From contig LRSR01012157.1 in NCBI GenBank assembly GCA_001579985.1, positions 1-22,387 on the forward strand: a stretch of DNA of 22,387 nt, written 5' to 3'. Numbering within the stretch: the first letter of the stretch is position 1; each line of letters begins with the position of its first letter. Source of the stretch: Hypsibius dujardini. Lineage: Eukaryota; Tardigrada; Eutardigrada; Parachela; Hypsibiidae. This document shows positions 1 through 21,039 of the stretch, piece by piece. A program made the translations under genes and the position numbers. The notes beneath the pieces are model-generated. The model saw only the letters and a program-made list of their open reading frames with translations. It was not told the origin of the DNA and made no database searches.

Positions 1-11052
<11,052 letters not shown>

Positions 11053-11470
11053 TTACTGTATTCTGCTGCAGGTTGTGGATATTGTTTAGCGTCTTCAGTT
11101 TCCGTGATATTCTCCTCCTACTCTCTACAACTGTGATATAGGCGTGGGTGATTTTCTTGTATGAAAGGCCATTAGCGGCGTCCAGATTTGCTGGTTTTGG
11201 CTGACAGAAGTGCTTTGTTCACTCTCCATGAACTGGGAGTGATGATGTCAAAAATACATAAGGAAACACTGAAATCTAACTGAATTCAAGAAGCTTTTTT
11301 GATTGAGCAAGCTGCTCAACAAGCTTGACAAGCTTTAAACTAGACGCTGATCAAAATTGGGGCGTCTTGTCTCCTTTCGATAGATGAAAAAATTAAACCT
11401 GCAAACGATAAACTAAGATTGACCCGATACATAAAAAAACATTTTAGCGAAACAGGGTCCAAGTAGCAAA
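11053..11470 (+). other. Furry 3' flank / probable 3' UTR
   Basis: There is no coding potential beyond short chance frames and no canonical polyadenylation signal in the first 300 nt. An AAGCTTTTTTGATTGAGCAAG stretch near 11290 forms short AAGCTT-centred local repeats (11291-11337). It presumably contains the Furry transcript end, whose position I cannot fix. Confidence 0.4.
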
Positions 11471-11755
11471 GTGTCGCGCAGCCGATGCACAACGGGACTG
11501 TGGCTTGGCAGGAATTTATTAGATGCAAGGAAAGAGAACAAAAAGAAACAGACACACTGAGTGCTCACACTTTTTACATCTGCTCGCCGGAGAAGAGACG
11601 ATGTGGACAAGTCAAAGCCATAAAAAGGCAGAGATAAGCCATCTGACCGCCGTTCAGCATTGGTCAGACGGTCGCAAAAGGAAAAAATCAGGCCAGGCAC
11701 AGGTCATCCAGCCCGACACCGCACGGACGACAAGCAACATCTTTTCTCAGCGAAA
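11471..11755 (+). repeat. Dispersed repeat, copy 1
   Basis: This stretch aligns in direct orientation with 12856-13136 over about 280 nt. Shared blocks include TTTTTACATCTGCTCG, CAGCATTGGTCAG, GTCGCAAAAGGAAAAA and CAGGTCATCCAG. Divergence is appreciable, with many substitutions and small indels. I do not recognise the family. Both copies give similar minus-strand translations containing LLRRADVKS, but each is short and ends in stops, so I do not call a gene. Confidence 0.85.
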
Positions 11756-12424
11756 ACCCCCCAACACAACGTTAATGTCGTCCGACAATAAAACGAAATA
11801 GGAGTAATAATTTTGCATATCAAGAGTAAATAACTAGGAACCACCGCGTCCTGGCCTCAGTCTCTTCAAAATTCGGAAGTTCCTTAAGCGGACGGGATTG
11901 TTTTAAAACTTCGAAGCCTTCCTGGCCTCGGTCGCGTCTCGAACGCGTGCTCGACTTTTCCATGAGGGAACTCCTCAAAGCTCTATTACCTTTGGATTTC
12001 TCATCGAGTCCCTAATTGCCGGGCGGCGCGAATTTCGCCTTGTCTGAGAGGATGGTGCCTGTGGGTCCCGAGTTCCGTCCTCGTCGTCGTCCTTTTGGAC
12101 GGACATGATTTTCTTCGCCTGTTTTTTCATTTCAAAACCTCCAAGCTTTCTCCAATCTCCTGAATGATTCCTCTTTGCTAACTGACACTTTCCCTTTTTC
12201 CGCTTTCTTCTGAACTTGGCAATAATGCTGCCACGTCCATCACACTTAATCCGCTAAAATCGGTTCCCGATCTTCCCCGAAATGGCTGGTTTATGCACAC
12301 CAACTAATTAGAATTTAAATGCATAGAACTGCCTGCCCTCCGCTGATCCAGCCAAGTCAGGCCAGTACGAGCGAGAGTGGCAAATTTAGTCACCCTGCAC
12401 CATACCCCATGCGATGTCTAAATC
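11756..12424 (+). other. Unassigned intergenic DNA
   Basis: No plus-strand gene is recognised. AATAAA at 11787-11792 could serve a plus-strand transcript. A stop-free minus-strand frame at 11990-12253 is listed separately. Base composition is mixed, with a GC-richer stretch at about 11900-12080. Confidence 0.4.
11990..12253 (-). other. Possible minus-strand exon or decayed coding fragment
   Basis: On the minus strand an 88-codon stop-free frame is bounded by an acceptor-like GATTTTAG (just above 12253) and a donor-like AAG|GTAATA (just below 11990). The translation begins RIKCDGRGSIIAK, is strongly basic in its first half (FRRKRKKGK), and later carries a DDDED patch and an Arg/Ser-rich end. 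I recognise no family and found no partner exons nearby. It could be chance, a transposon remnant or an orphan exon. Confidence 0.25.
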
Positions 12425-12700
12425 TGTCACCCCCTTACCCCCTCGGTGGGGCTATCCCCTAATCCTTGGCTCCCCTGAGGCCACGCCTCATGAAAATTCC
12501 ACCACAGCGTCCCCTGGCTATAAAAACGCGCTTCAGCATGCTTTTCAGACATTCAGACATGCCGATATTAACTAAAATAAAAGACTAAATCAGCTTTAAA
12601 ATTTCCCGAAAGAATTTTTTTACAAGTTTTTCTTACTTTCTTGGCGGTTTGGAGCAAATAAACTTAAGAAATAGTCCGAATTTTCTGCGGTGACCTAACA
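12425..12700 (+). mobile_element. LTR-like segment, possible solo or truncated LTR
   Basis: This 276-nt segment begins TGTCACCCCC and ends GACCTAACA, giving TG...CA termini. A TATA box (TATAAAAA, 12519-12526) and AATAAA signals at 12576 and 12657 lie in the order expected of a U3-R-U5 unit. The next bases, GTTCGGCACGAAAC, resemble a mutated Ty3-type leader/primer-binding region. I see no matching second LTR in the window and no target-site duplication, so the boundaries are inferred. Confidence 0.45.
12519..12526 (+). promoter_or_regulatory. TATA box of the LTR-like segment
   Basis: TATAAAAA is followed by GC-rich bases and then a TTCAGACATTCAGACAT duplication about 25-35 nt downstream, where initiation would be expected. 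It most likely belongs to the retroelement LTR rather than to a host gene. Confidence 0.4.
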
Positions 12701-12855
12701 GTTCGGCACGAAACATGACGAATCCGCTATTTAACACTGCCACATCGACAAAGAAACACTGTAAACACACTCCAGATATTGTGTATTAACATAAAACTTC
12801 AAAATGAGCGAAAATTGCGAAATCTCGTTAAAAACAAGCTTTCTACGACACTCCA

Positions 12856-13136
12856 TGTCATGCAGCGAATGAGCAACGAGATTGTGGCTTTAGCAGGAAT
12901 TCATCAGATGCAAAAGAGAGTAGAAAAAGAGACAAACACACTGACTGGTCAAACTTTTTACATCTGCTCGTCGGAGAAGAAACGATCTGGGCAAGTCAAA
13001 ACCATAAAAACGCAGAAACAAGCCATATGACTGCTGTCCAGCATTGGTCAGGCAGTCGCAAAAGGAAAAAGTCAGTGGCCGGGTACAGGTCATCCAGCTC
13101 GAAACCGCACAAACACATCTTTTTTATGCAAAAAAA
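12856..13136 (+). repeat. Dispersed repeat, copy 2
   Basis: Direct-orientation partner of 11471-11755, about 1.39 kb further on. It shares TTTTTACATCTGCTCG, AGCATTGGTCAG and AGGTCATCCAGC. The two copies bracket the LTR-like segment and the unexplained minus-strand frame, so they may be ends of one composite element or independent insertions. Confidence 0.85.
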
Positions 13137-13320
13137 ATTTACTCAATCGGACATGAAACGCAAGAGATTTAGTTTAGTCAGCGGCGTATATTTAAACGCC
13201 CTAAACATGGTTCCGAAACAGTAATCACATAATTTTGTGATACAGGTGATTGTCAGTCGGGAAGCTTAACGAGCATGAAATGTGGCATGCAATAGTAGGT
13301 TATGTATACTGACTAAATGG

Positions 13321-13484
13321 CTCAAGGCCAAGCTTCTCTCTTGTAAGGGGCACAATTTTTTCACTCTCCTCTTCACGGCTACCGAAGAGTCCTTTCTTCT
13401 TGACTTCCATTAAACTCTCCATTTAACATGATTTGCATGTAAAATTATACTAGTATGTTTACGTGAGCCGCCGTACGGGCGACA
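13321..13484 (+). repeat. 5' LTR fragment of the Ty3/gypsy element
   Basis: These 164 nt match 17441-17606 with scattered substitutions, from CTCAAGGCCAAGCTTC to CCGTACGGGCGACA. Similarity stops abruptly upstream of 13321, so only the right-hand part of the LTR survives. It contains CATTAAACTC, a possible ATTAAA polyadenylation signal. Confidence 0.92.
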
Positions 13485-14151
13485 TTTGGAGATCGTTCGA
13501 GCTTACTGTCGTCGTGGATAACAATTTTAAATGCTATAAAAAAAGAGGAATGTTTTAAAACGATCGACGGCGGGACGATAAACAATCAAATTGGGAATTA
13601 TTGACGGTAAGTGTAGTCCTTTGAGGCGATGTTCGGTAAGGAGTTATAAAGTACTGTAGTTGGAAGTTTAGTCATATTCAGTTGTGCGTGTGCTTTATTA
13701 AATGGTGTGAAAATGATTAGCAATAAATGTTAAGTAATCAATGGCATAATAGCTTTAATATTGGTGGCTGCAGTTAGTTTATTTCTTACGTATGCGCCTT
13801 GGTAAACAGGGGTCTTTAAAAAAGTTATACTGGGATAGTTTTGCGAAAGAGACAGTCTGTAGTGGGCTGATAATCAGTGTTGACATCAGAAGCGTGCAGT
13901 AGTTTTTGATGTCTGATGTTTGTCAGCTCATCTGAAGATGAGTCTGGGTCATTGGACGTAAACAAATTTATCTATTTGACTCTTTTTCTATAGAGCCAGT
14001 TCGCAAGGTGGCGGCGCAGAGAGTGACCAGACAAAACACCGAATTAACCAACACGTCTTTGCGTAGTTTAGTTACTAAGTCGGATAAAGCAACCAGTCGG
14101 GCCAGTTTGAGAAAAAACATAGCTGCAGGGGCATAAGCGCAGCAGGGCGAA
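13485..14151 (+). other. Retrotransposon leader with candidate primer-binding site
   Basis: The LTR ends in CA at 13484, and after two bases TGGAGATCGTTCGAGC (from 13487) is placed where a tRNA-primer binding site is expected. I could not assign a specific tRNA. The rest of the 667-nt leader has no recognisable feature. Confidence 0.45.
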
Positions 14152-14865
14152 ATGAGCGGAAAATTACAAAAGAAGTTGCAGGAAATTGAGGAGCCATTAG
14201 TTGCCATGGCTAACCCAGAGCAAATTAAGGACATTTTCAATAATATTTTAAAGGAAAAAAGGCACAAACTGCTTCACGTCAAAAATCTCTCGACGTTTTC
14301 TGGACATGGTCCCGACTCCGCAGAGGAATTCGTTCTTCGGATTGAGCGCTGTGCCAAAGTTCATGGTTGGGATGATAGGGATTATTTGAACCACATGTAT
14401 TTAGCCATGGAGAAAAACGCCCTTAAGTGGCACGATGCTCACAAGGGTAAAGCTGATTGGCAGGGTATGAAAAAAGAGTTTTTAAGTACTTTCGGCATGA
14501 GTCGTGTAAACTATGATTTAAAGGGGGAGACGAGAAGGATGAATGCATGGGAAGACCCACTTTTTTACGTATTTCACATTCTTGAATACATTAAGGTAAC
14601 AAACTTGAATGCCGATGAGACATCAAAAGCGAACACGCTGTTGAACGGTCTGACGAGTTATTTGAAAGCAGCATTTGTACGTGACCCACCAAAAACTATT
14701 CAGGAATTCACGAACCGCTTGAAAGATGTATCTCGAGAGTACGCATACAACCAAAAATCGTTGCTGCAGGGTAGCAATTTAAACATGTTGCCCGCTCCAG
14801 GAGGGCATAGTAACGTCAACAGTACGAACATTTACGGTTTCGCTGATTACCGTTCGCTGGGTTGA
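14152..14865 (+). pseudogene. gag-like polyprotein remnant, capsid part
   Basis: A 237-codon frame starts at ATG 14152 and has capsid-like content typical of Ty3/gypsy gag (FSGHGPDSAEEFVLRIERC, WHDAHKG, FLSTFG). It ends at TGA 14863-14865. The same frame continues with sensible sequence for about 48 codons past this stop, so the stop looks like a nonsense mutation within gag. Confidence 0.8.
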
Positions 14866-15029
14866 CATTCTTTCAGGCAAGATTTTGGGTTAGTGCCCCC
14901 TGGAAGACTCGCGCTTAAACCGGCGCTTCTACAGTCATATGGAGCTATGAGTAACAATTTAGCTTGCCAGATTAGCCAAACAGTTCAGGAAATTAATTTA
15001 GAAAAACGGTAAATAATTTAAAAGAATAA

Positions 15030-15293
15030 ATGAATCAGTTAACGGAAAGCTTTAAACAGCGGCAGGTGCTAAATGCGCAAAGTCAGCTCTCCGGTAATCA
15101 AGTGCAGGCGTTTAGGAGTGCGAATAATCGCATCGATGTGGATGGCAGACAAGTATGCAACACACGTACCCAGCCAAGTCATTTAAGTCGTTGGTGTCTG
15201 CAAAACCAACGAAGGTTGATTGGTTGCGGAATTTGTGGCCGGAGTAATCACGTGACTCGTTATTGTAAGGGGCGCCCTAATCAGAATAGCTAG
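15030..15293 (+). pseudogene. gag nucleocapsid remnant with CCHC zinc knuckle
   Basis: CGICGRSNHVTRYC fits C-x2-C-x4-H-x4-C, the retroelement nucleocapsid knuckle. It is in a different frame from the capsid frame, which implies a frameshift between 14865 and 15030. The frame ends at TAG 15291-15293. The next 240 nt should hold protease, but no D-S/T-G active-site motif is visible. Confidence 0.8.
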
Positions 15294-15479
15294 AGACCAA
15301 GCCAGGGAAGTTTTAGTCGGAATGGGTTCTTGAACACAAATAGTCCGAGTTTTCCAAACTCATTTGCAAGTCGAGCAGGTCAGGGTAACTTTGGTGATAG
15401 GAGTTGTCAGGGGACATCAGCACGGGCTATACCCGGAAATCATTCTTACAGCAGAGGAGCCGTTAGGAAAGTGTACTGT

Positions 15480-16365
15480 AGGGATTATATACAGAAATAC
15501 ACAAACAAGTTCAAGAGATGTTGCGGTTAGGCGTGATTGAGCCGTGATCTGGGGAGATGTCAAAATTTCAGGTTTTTAAATGATGTCTCAAGCAACGACT
15601 TGTACGTCATGCCTCGAATTCAAGATTTGTTAGACTGCTTCAATAAGAGTTCCTGGTACTCGACAATTGATTTAGTAATGGGGTATCATCAGGTAGAAGT
15701 GGCACCCGAAGACAGGCATAAAACAGCATTCTTATTACCCGGATTGCCAGGGCAGCAGGTTTGTTACGTGCGAATGCCCTTTGGTTTAAAATCAGCACCA
15801 GCTAATTTACCAGAATTATGGATTAAATATTTCAGGACATTAAGATGAAATACGTTTTAAATTATTTGGACGATTTGAATACATAAAATAAAAATTTTGA
15901 GGACCATATACGACACTTGGAGGAAGTGTTAAGGAGGTTGAGGTTAAGATATGCTGATTTAAAGATTAGAATAAATGAGTCGAAGTTTGGGTACGGAGAG
16001 TGTAATTTTCTAGGGCAAATGATTTCGAATTTAGGGATATCCCCGGATCCAGCGAAGGTCAAGGTGGTGGAGGACTATCCAAAGCCGCACTCACTCAAAA
16101 CTGTTCGTAGTATTTTGGGCCTTTGTGGTTACTTCAGGAAATTTATTCGAGATTTTTCTACAACAACCAAGTCGCTTCAAAGGCTTACTAAAAAAGAGCA
16201 GAACTTTTGGTGGGGGGAAGAGCAAGAAAAATCATTTTTGGAGCTTAAACGAACATTGATTACAGTCCCCATCCTACGTCATTTTGATATGGAGAGGCCA
16301 GTAGAGATACATGTAGATGCATCCGCGGTAGGAGTGAGTGCCGTACTCTTTCAGAGGGAATGAGT
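15480..16365 (+). pseudogene. Reverse transcriptase and connection domain remnant, frameshifted
   Basis: Fingers/palm motifs occur in order: a VIEP-type start near 15530 interrupted by TGA, STIDLVMGYHQVEVAPEDRH, MPFGLKSAPA, and the catalytic YLDD at 15863-15874 in a shifted frame. A stop follows a few codons later. The frame from 15917 carries FLGQMI, GISPDPAKV, LGLCGYFRKFI and LTKKEQNFWWG, ending at a TGA at 16361-16363 inside RNase H. The breaks mean no functional enzyme. Confidence 0.9.
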
Positions 16366-16700
16366 CGGACAACGAGTACGTAAATAGTTTTGCGGCTGAA
16401 ACATTAAATAAAGCTCAGAGATTATACGCAGCGACGCAACTAGAATTGGTGGCAACCATATTTGGAATAGAAAAATATCATTATTATATAGCTGGGGACA
16501 GGCCTTTTAAAGTTTACACGGATCATTCGGCACTAGGACCTCCACTGAAAACTAAGAACCCAGTAGGCCGATTGGCGCGGATGTTATTACGATTTCAGCC
16601 GTACAATTTTCAGTTGTTATACAAGTCTGGGAGAGATAATGTAGTGGCAGATGCTTTATCTAGACATTTCAATGGTGGTACCGAGGAACCAGATGCGGAA
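16262..16700 (+). pseudogene. RNase H domain remnant
   Basis: VDASAVGVSAVLFQ (first catalytic Asp) lies in the upstream frame up to 16363. After a frameshift come LNKAQRLYAATQLELVA (conserved Glu), VYTDHSAL (third Asp) and GRDNVVADALSRHF (fourth Asp). This order is typical of Ty3/gypsy RNase H. The domain is broken by the frameshift and a stop. Confidence 0.88.
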
Positions 16701-16735
16701 GTTGTGGGTCACCACTGCCAGAGGTCACCACGCCT

Positions 16736-17060
16736 TTGCTTATGCTTTCGGAAGTGGACAGAGGGGAGGACGCATTTTCTGGGCCAATTATTAATATAAT
16801 GGAGGGAGATAGTACTCATCCGCGGTATCAGAATAAAATGCTTTACTATATTATAAGAAAAGGTGTTCTGTATAGAAGGGTTATTCGGGACGGGCGAGAT
16901 GTATTACTACTGGTAGTTTCGAAAGTCCCGAGAAAGGATTTGCTGGAGGACGCTCATGATTCTTTAATGGGAGGTCATTAATGGCAAGACAATACTTGTA
17001 ATAAGCTGTTCGTCAGGTGATATTGGCCGGGTATTGTTGCCGATGTCTCCAGGTAGTCAC
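16736..17060 (+). pseudogene. Integrase N-terminal zinc-finger remnant; core missing
   Basis: GVLYRRVIRDGRDVLLLVV and LLEDAHDSLMGGH match the start of a Ty3/gypsy integrase. A stop follows at 16979-16981, then a frame with YWPGIVADV. Sequence after about 17060 does not continue into the catalytic core; fewer than 400 nt remain before the aligned LTR, which implies a large internal deletion. Confidence 0.8.
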
Positions 17061-17440
17061 TCGCGTTTATCACTCCGAACCGTTTCCTGCAATAAGAAAC
17101 CAATATTTGAATCATAAACTTGACTTCAGTACTTTTTTTGGTATACATATTTCAACAAGGCAACGAAGATCCGAAACTACTGTTGAGTGGTACCAACATG
17201 TACACATCATCGGCTGGCAGTTACTGTGTTTCTACCTAGTTAATAGATTACTATATACTTTGTCACGGGCATGTTCTCATTCCGCACGTTCCTTTGACCT
17301 AGTTCACTTCATTAGTAATACTGATATGAGATCACTGGTGTGATCTTGTTTTGGTCACAGTTTCGGTCCTTTGTTCCGGGCTCTAACCCTGGGAACGCAC
17401 GCTCCGTTCTGTTCTTTGAGGAGCTCCGCTCCCCGTCGTA

Positions 17441-17606
17441 CTCAAGGCCAAGCTTCTCTCTTGTAAGGGGAACAACTTTTTCAGTCTCTCTTCTTCACGG
17501 CTACCGAAGAGTCCTTTCCTCCGGACTTCCATTAAACTCTCCATTCAACATGACTTGCATGTAACATTATACTTGTATGTTTACGTGAGCCGCCGTACGG
17601 GCGACA
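17441..17606 (+). repeat. 3' LTR of the Ty3/gypsy element, alignable part
   Basis: Direct repeat of 13321-13484, 166 nt long and ending in GGGCGACA. The true left edge is probably further upstream (TG dinucleotides at 17261, TGTCACGGGC, or near 17199 are candidates) but cannot be fixed because the 5' copy is truncated. No clear polypurine tract was seen. Confidence 0.9.
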
Positions 17607-17801
17607 GTGGGTAAATGCGATCAGAGGCGGGCAGTTACTTTTGGTGTAGATTGTGAAGGCAGTTACGTTTAGCCTGCTTAGACCCTCTGCTCTTCCTCGG
17701 CGGAGACGGTTCATGGATAAACGTGGTCCTAGTTTTCGCCCTCAAGAACCCCGGAGCTGCAGCGGGCCCAACAGCTGTTATTGATGAGCTTGCGTGTAAA
17801 T

Positions 17802-17968
17802 ATACATTCAACGACAAGATTAACTATACTGGAGGGTACGGGGAATGGGCAAAAGGGGCGGGGCAGGGTGTGGTTTTCAAGCAATCGAACAATCAACCAC
17901 CTAACCACCCCCTGCTCTGGCATTTTGCCCATACCCTCCAGTGTACTCAATTTTGTCATTGATTGTAT
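17802..17968. repeat. Foldback (inverted-repeat) element
   Basis: Left arm 17802-17882 and right arm about 17887-17968 are imperfect inverted complements. ATACTGGAGGGTACGGGGAA on the left pairs with the complement of ATACCCTCCAGTGTACTC on the right, and both arms contain TGGGCAAAA and a GGGTGTGGTT/GGGGGTGGTT block. The spacer is only a few bases, so the whole could fold as one long hairpin. It lies between the retrotransposon and the SLC30A9 3' end. Confidence 0.82.
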
Positions 17969-18207
17969 GGTGGCCATTTCTATTTTCCCACTTTGATGTT
18001 AGTTAAGACAGTTAATATGCATTGTAATGCAGAATACAATAAACCCTGTTTGAACTGTTAGCATTCACCAAAGAAATGACGATTTATGACTAATAAGCAT
18101 TCCACTGAACAGTTCCGGTGTTAAAAGTGCCAACTAAAATATCGGCGCAAGTAGTCACGCCTCCAAAACAGACTTACAAAATCTCTCAAAACTGTTCTTT
18201 ACTCTGA
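17969..18207 (-). other. SLC30A9 3' flank / probable 3' UTR
   Basis: Sequence beyond the SLC30A9 stop. I see no AATAAA on the minus strand here; an AATAAA at 18038-18043 is on the plus strand. The transcript end may lie inside the foldback or retroelement sequence. Confidence 0.4.
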
Positions 18208-18607
18208 TCACAGGACTTCCAGGTCAACGTGGCGCACTTCTGGATGCTTTTTCTGTACAAAAACAGAACCACAACCCCGTTATCAGTGAGTTGCACGGGC
18301 AAGCGAATTGTCGTCCAATGCGCAATGATGACATACCCTGAGACTGGCTTCAATACGGTCAACTTCCGATCCGAGAAGATCGACAATGTTCTCGCCGTGT
18401 TTGCTCATGAACCCCTCCAAATCCTCTATTGTCTTCAGATTCTGTGATTCCTGTGATAAATAAGCCAGCGAGAAATGAGTCGTAAAGCCGCTGCACTGTC
18501 ACTCGTTGCGCAGAAAAAAATAAACCGATAAAGCAGACAGACACACAGACACACAAACACACAGACAGACAGACAGACACACACAGAGACCGACAAAGAG
18601 ACAGATT

Positions 18608-18645
<38 letters not shown>

Positions 18646-19925
18646 GACAGACAGACGCGCAGATATAACTGACATCAGAGGCAGGCACGCTGAACCCATC
18701 TTACCTCCAACATCATTTCGAGATCCTGCTTGTCCAGGTAGGACCGAGTGAGCTGACGCCCGTCGAAATCAATCTCGGCTTTGTAGCGAACATTGAGACC
18801 GCCCATGTCTATGGCTTTCACGTCGTAGACCGACCGAACCAGCACATCACTCTCCAAGACCTGGGTCATCTGCTGCTGCAGAGCAATTGGAATTGACCTA
18901 AACGCCAGACAACCACATCGTTATTACCGTACAATTACTAACTGCCGAAATAAAGCAAACAAATCCCCTACCGGCCAACTAGCGCCACAGTATTCGTATA
19001 AATAATGAAAGACGCAACCGCTCCGAGAAGCGTGCCGATGCACAAGGAGCCAATACAATCTGGCAACGGACTATTGTAGTATGTGGAGAGGCCCATCGAG
19101 GTGGCCGCAATAGCGACTCCAAGTACTGCGGCAATGTCTTCCAACAGGACGACGTTCACACTAGGATCCTGGCCCCGTAAAACTGAAAATAAGTAAAAAG
19201 TACAGATGTGTAGTTATAATTTTCAGAATAGACAGGCAGTCAGTCAGTCAGTCAGCTAGAAAGACAGATAGTCAATAAGTATAACAGACAAAAAATCAGA
19301 CAGAAAAACTGGCAGACAAGCAGACAGAGAAACAGGCAAACAGACAAACAGAAAGGCAGGCAGGTAGACAGACAGATACACTAACCATAATTCCATATGG
19401 AGACATTCTGTCGTCTGGCCTCCTTCCGTATCTGACCAAGCGCCACCATGAGGGTACCTGCCGACCGCCCAACCACTCACTCAGCATGTAGAATAAATAA
19501 TAATCCGATGGTTACAAAAGTCTTACCTCCTTCTGAGAGTAGTGATCCACCGAGTACAAAAAAGGCCCAATACAAGGGTGCAATGGCAGTGGGATGTAGC
19601 AGACCCATTATTCCGTGGTAGACGGTTAGGCCGAAGCCGAAGAAGAAGATGCCGAGCCCGCTGACCAGTGAAGAGACATACCGTAAACTTGAATATCCGT
19701 AACTGTAAGGCAAACAAAAACTTTTGAAGTAAAACCCGAAGAAGTGCAGAAAAAGAGACACCTACGGATGAAGCTTGTCAGGCTTTTTGGTCGATCCCAT
19801 GAGTCCCACGGCCAAGATGGCCTAAACGAGTGAAGACAAACATATATGGATAGACACGATAGAGGTGTGAGTGTGCTAACAGACAAACACACAGATAGAC
19901 GACAGATAGACAAACAGACAGATAA

Positions 19926-19974
<49 letters not shown>

Positions 19975-20992
19975 TAGACAGACAGACAGATAGACAAACA
20001 GACAGACAAACAGACAGGCAGGCAAAGACATATAGACAAGACAGACTGACTGGCAGATAAATGAGCAGACCACCGACACAACTACCAGAAACAGCAAAAA
20101 GACCTTTCCCATAGGTCAGTCAAGGACAACAGTTCATTATTAGTACCTGATTGCATGTGTCCGCGAAGGAATGGATAGTTTCTGCGGGAGAAAATAAGTT
20201 TGAAGAAGTGGAACGAGATGTCTTATGATGGAACAATCTTGAAATGTCCCGTAACAATACCGGCAAACATGCTGTGCGACCCGGTGTAGAGCCATGCCAG
20301 GGCTTTGAACGAAAAATTCGCCGCATTTCTGAGAGAAATAAGATGGGTATTAGCAAATTACAGGGGCAATGATCCACGAATCGAGGGGATCTCACATTGC
20401 AATTGCCGAGTAGACGACACGTTTGGACCCTTTGAGCTGATCGTCCTGTCGAATCACAGAACCGTCTTGAAGCATAAACCCCCAGACTTGAACACTGTCA
20501 TAATCAAGACGGTCCAACAACTCTCAAATACCTGGTAAGCATCTCGTTCTTCCCTGCCAGAATCGCCTTCACCGCGTGCAATATCTCGCAGGAGGCGCTT
20601 CACATTAGATACCTGGACGTTTCGCTCCAGTTCAGTTTCGCGTCTCTTCTTCCTCTCCCGCTGCAATGCGTCCATACTACCCCATACTTCTATCGCTCTG
20701 CAATGAAACAGACTCATCGGTAAGGGCAACGCTAGCAAGAAATTTGGCAGATCAGCAGGCTATCGTAAACAAACCGTTGTTCTACGTCTTTCTTGAGAAA
20801 CACCGTCAGAGGAGGCGAGTCAGTCACCTAACACAAACAAAGTTGGTAAAATATTAGTTTAATTGGTCTGTCAGTTTTTCTGTCTCTCTGTCTCTCTGTT
20901 TTTCTGTCAACCTGCCTGCCTGTCTGCCTGTCTGCCTGCCTGTCTGTCTGCCTGCCTGTTTGCCTGCATGTCTGTTTGTTTGTTTGCCTGCA

Positions 20993-21039
<47 letters not shown>

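Larger units (their letters stand above)
13321..17606 (+). mobile_element. Degenerate Ty3/gypsy LTR retrotransposon
   Basis: Two direct LTR fragments flank gag- and pol-like remnants in the canonical order: gag, CCHC knuckle, reverse transcriptase, RNase H, integrase zinc finger. Several in-frame stops and frameshifts break the reading frames, a recognisable protease is missing, and the integrase catalytic core is absent. The 5' LTR is truncated. It is an inactive copy. The pol order RT-RNase H-integrase is diagnostic of Ty3/gypsy rather than Ty1/copia. Confidence 0.92.

Noticed and set aside
13172-13206. Small imperfect hairpin (GTTTAG...GGCGT / ACGCC...CTAAAC)
   Set aside because: The stem is short with a bulge and sits in unassigned DNA. 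Structures of this size are common by chance, and no terminator-like role applies in a eukaryote.
17601-17625. Target-site duplication for the Ty3/gypsy element
   Set aside because: The 5' LTR is truncated at 13321, so the left target copy cannot be identified, and no matching 4-6 bp flank was found.
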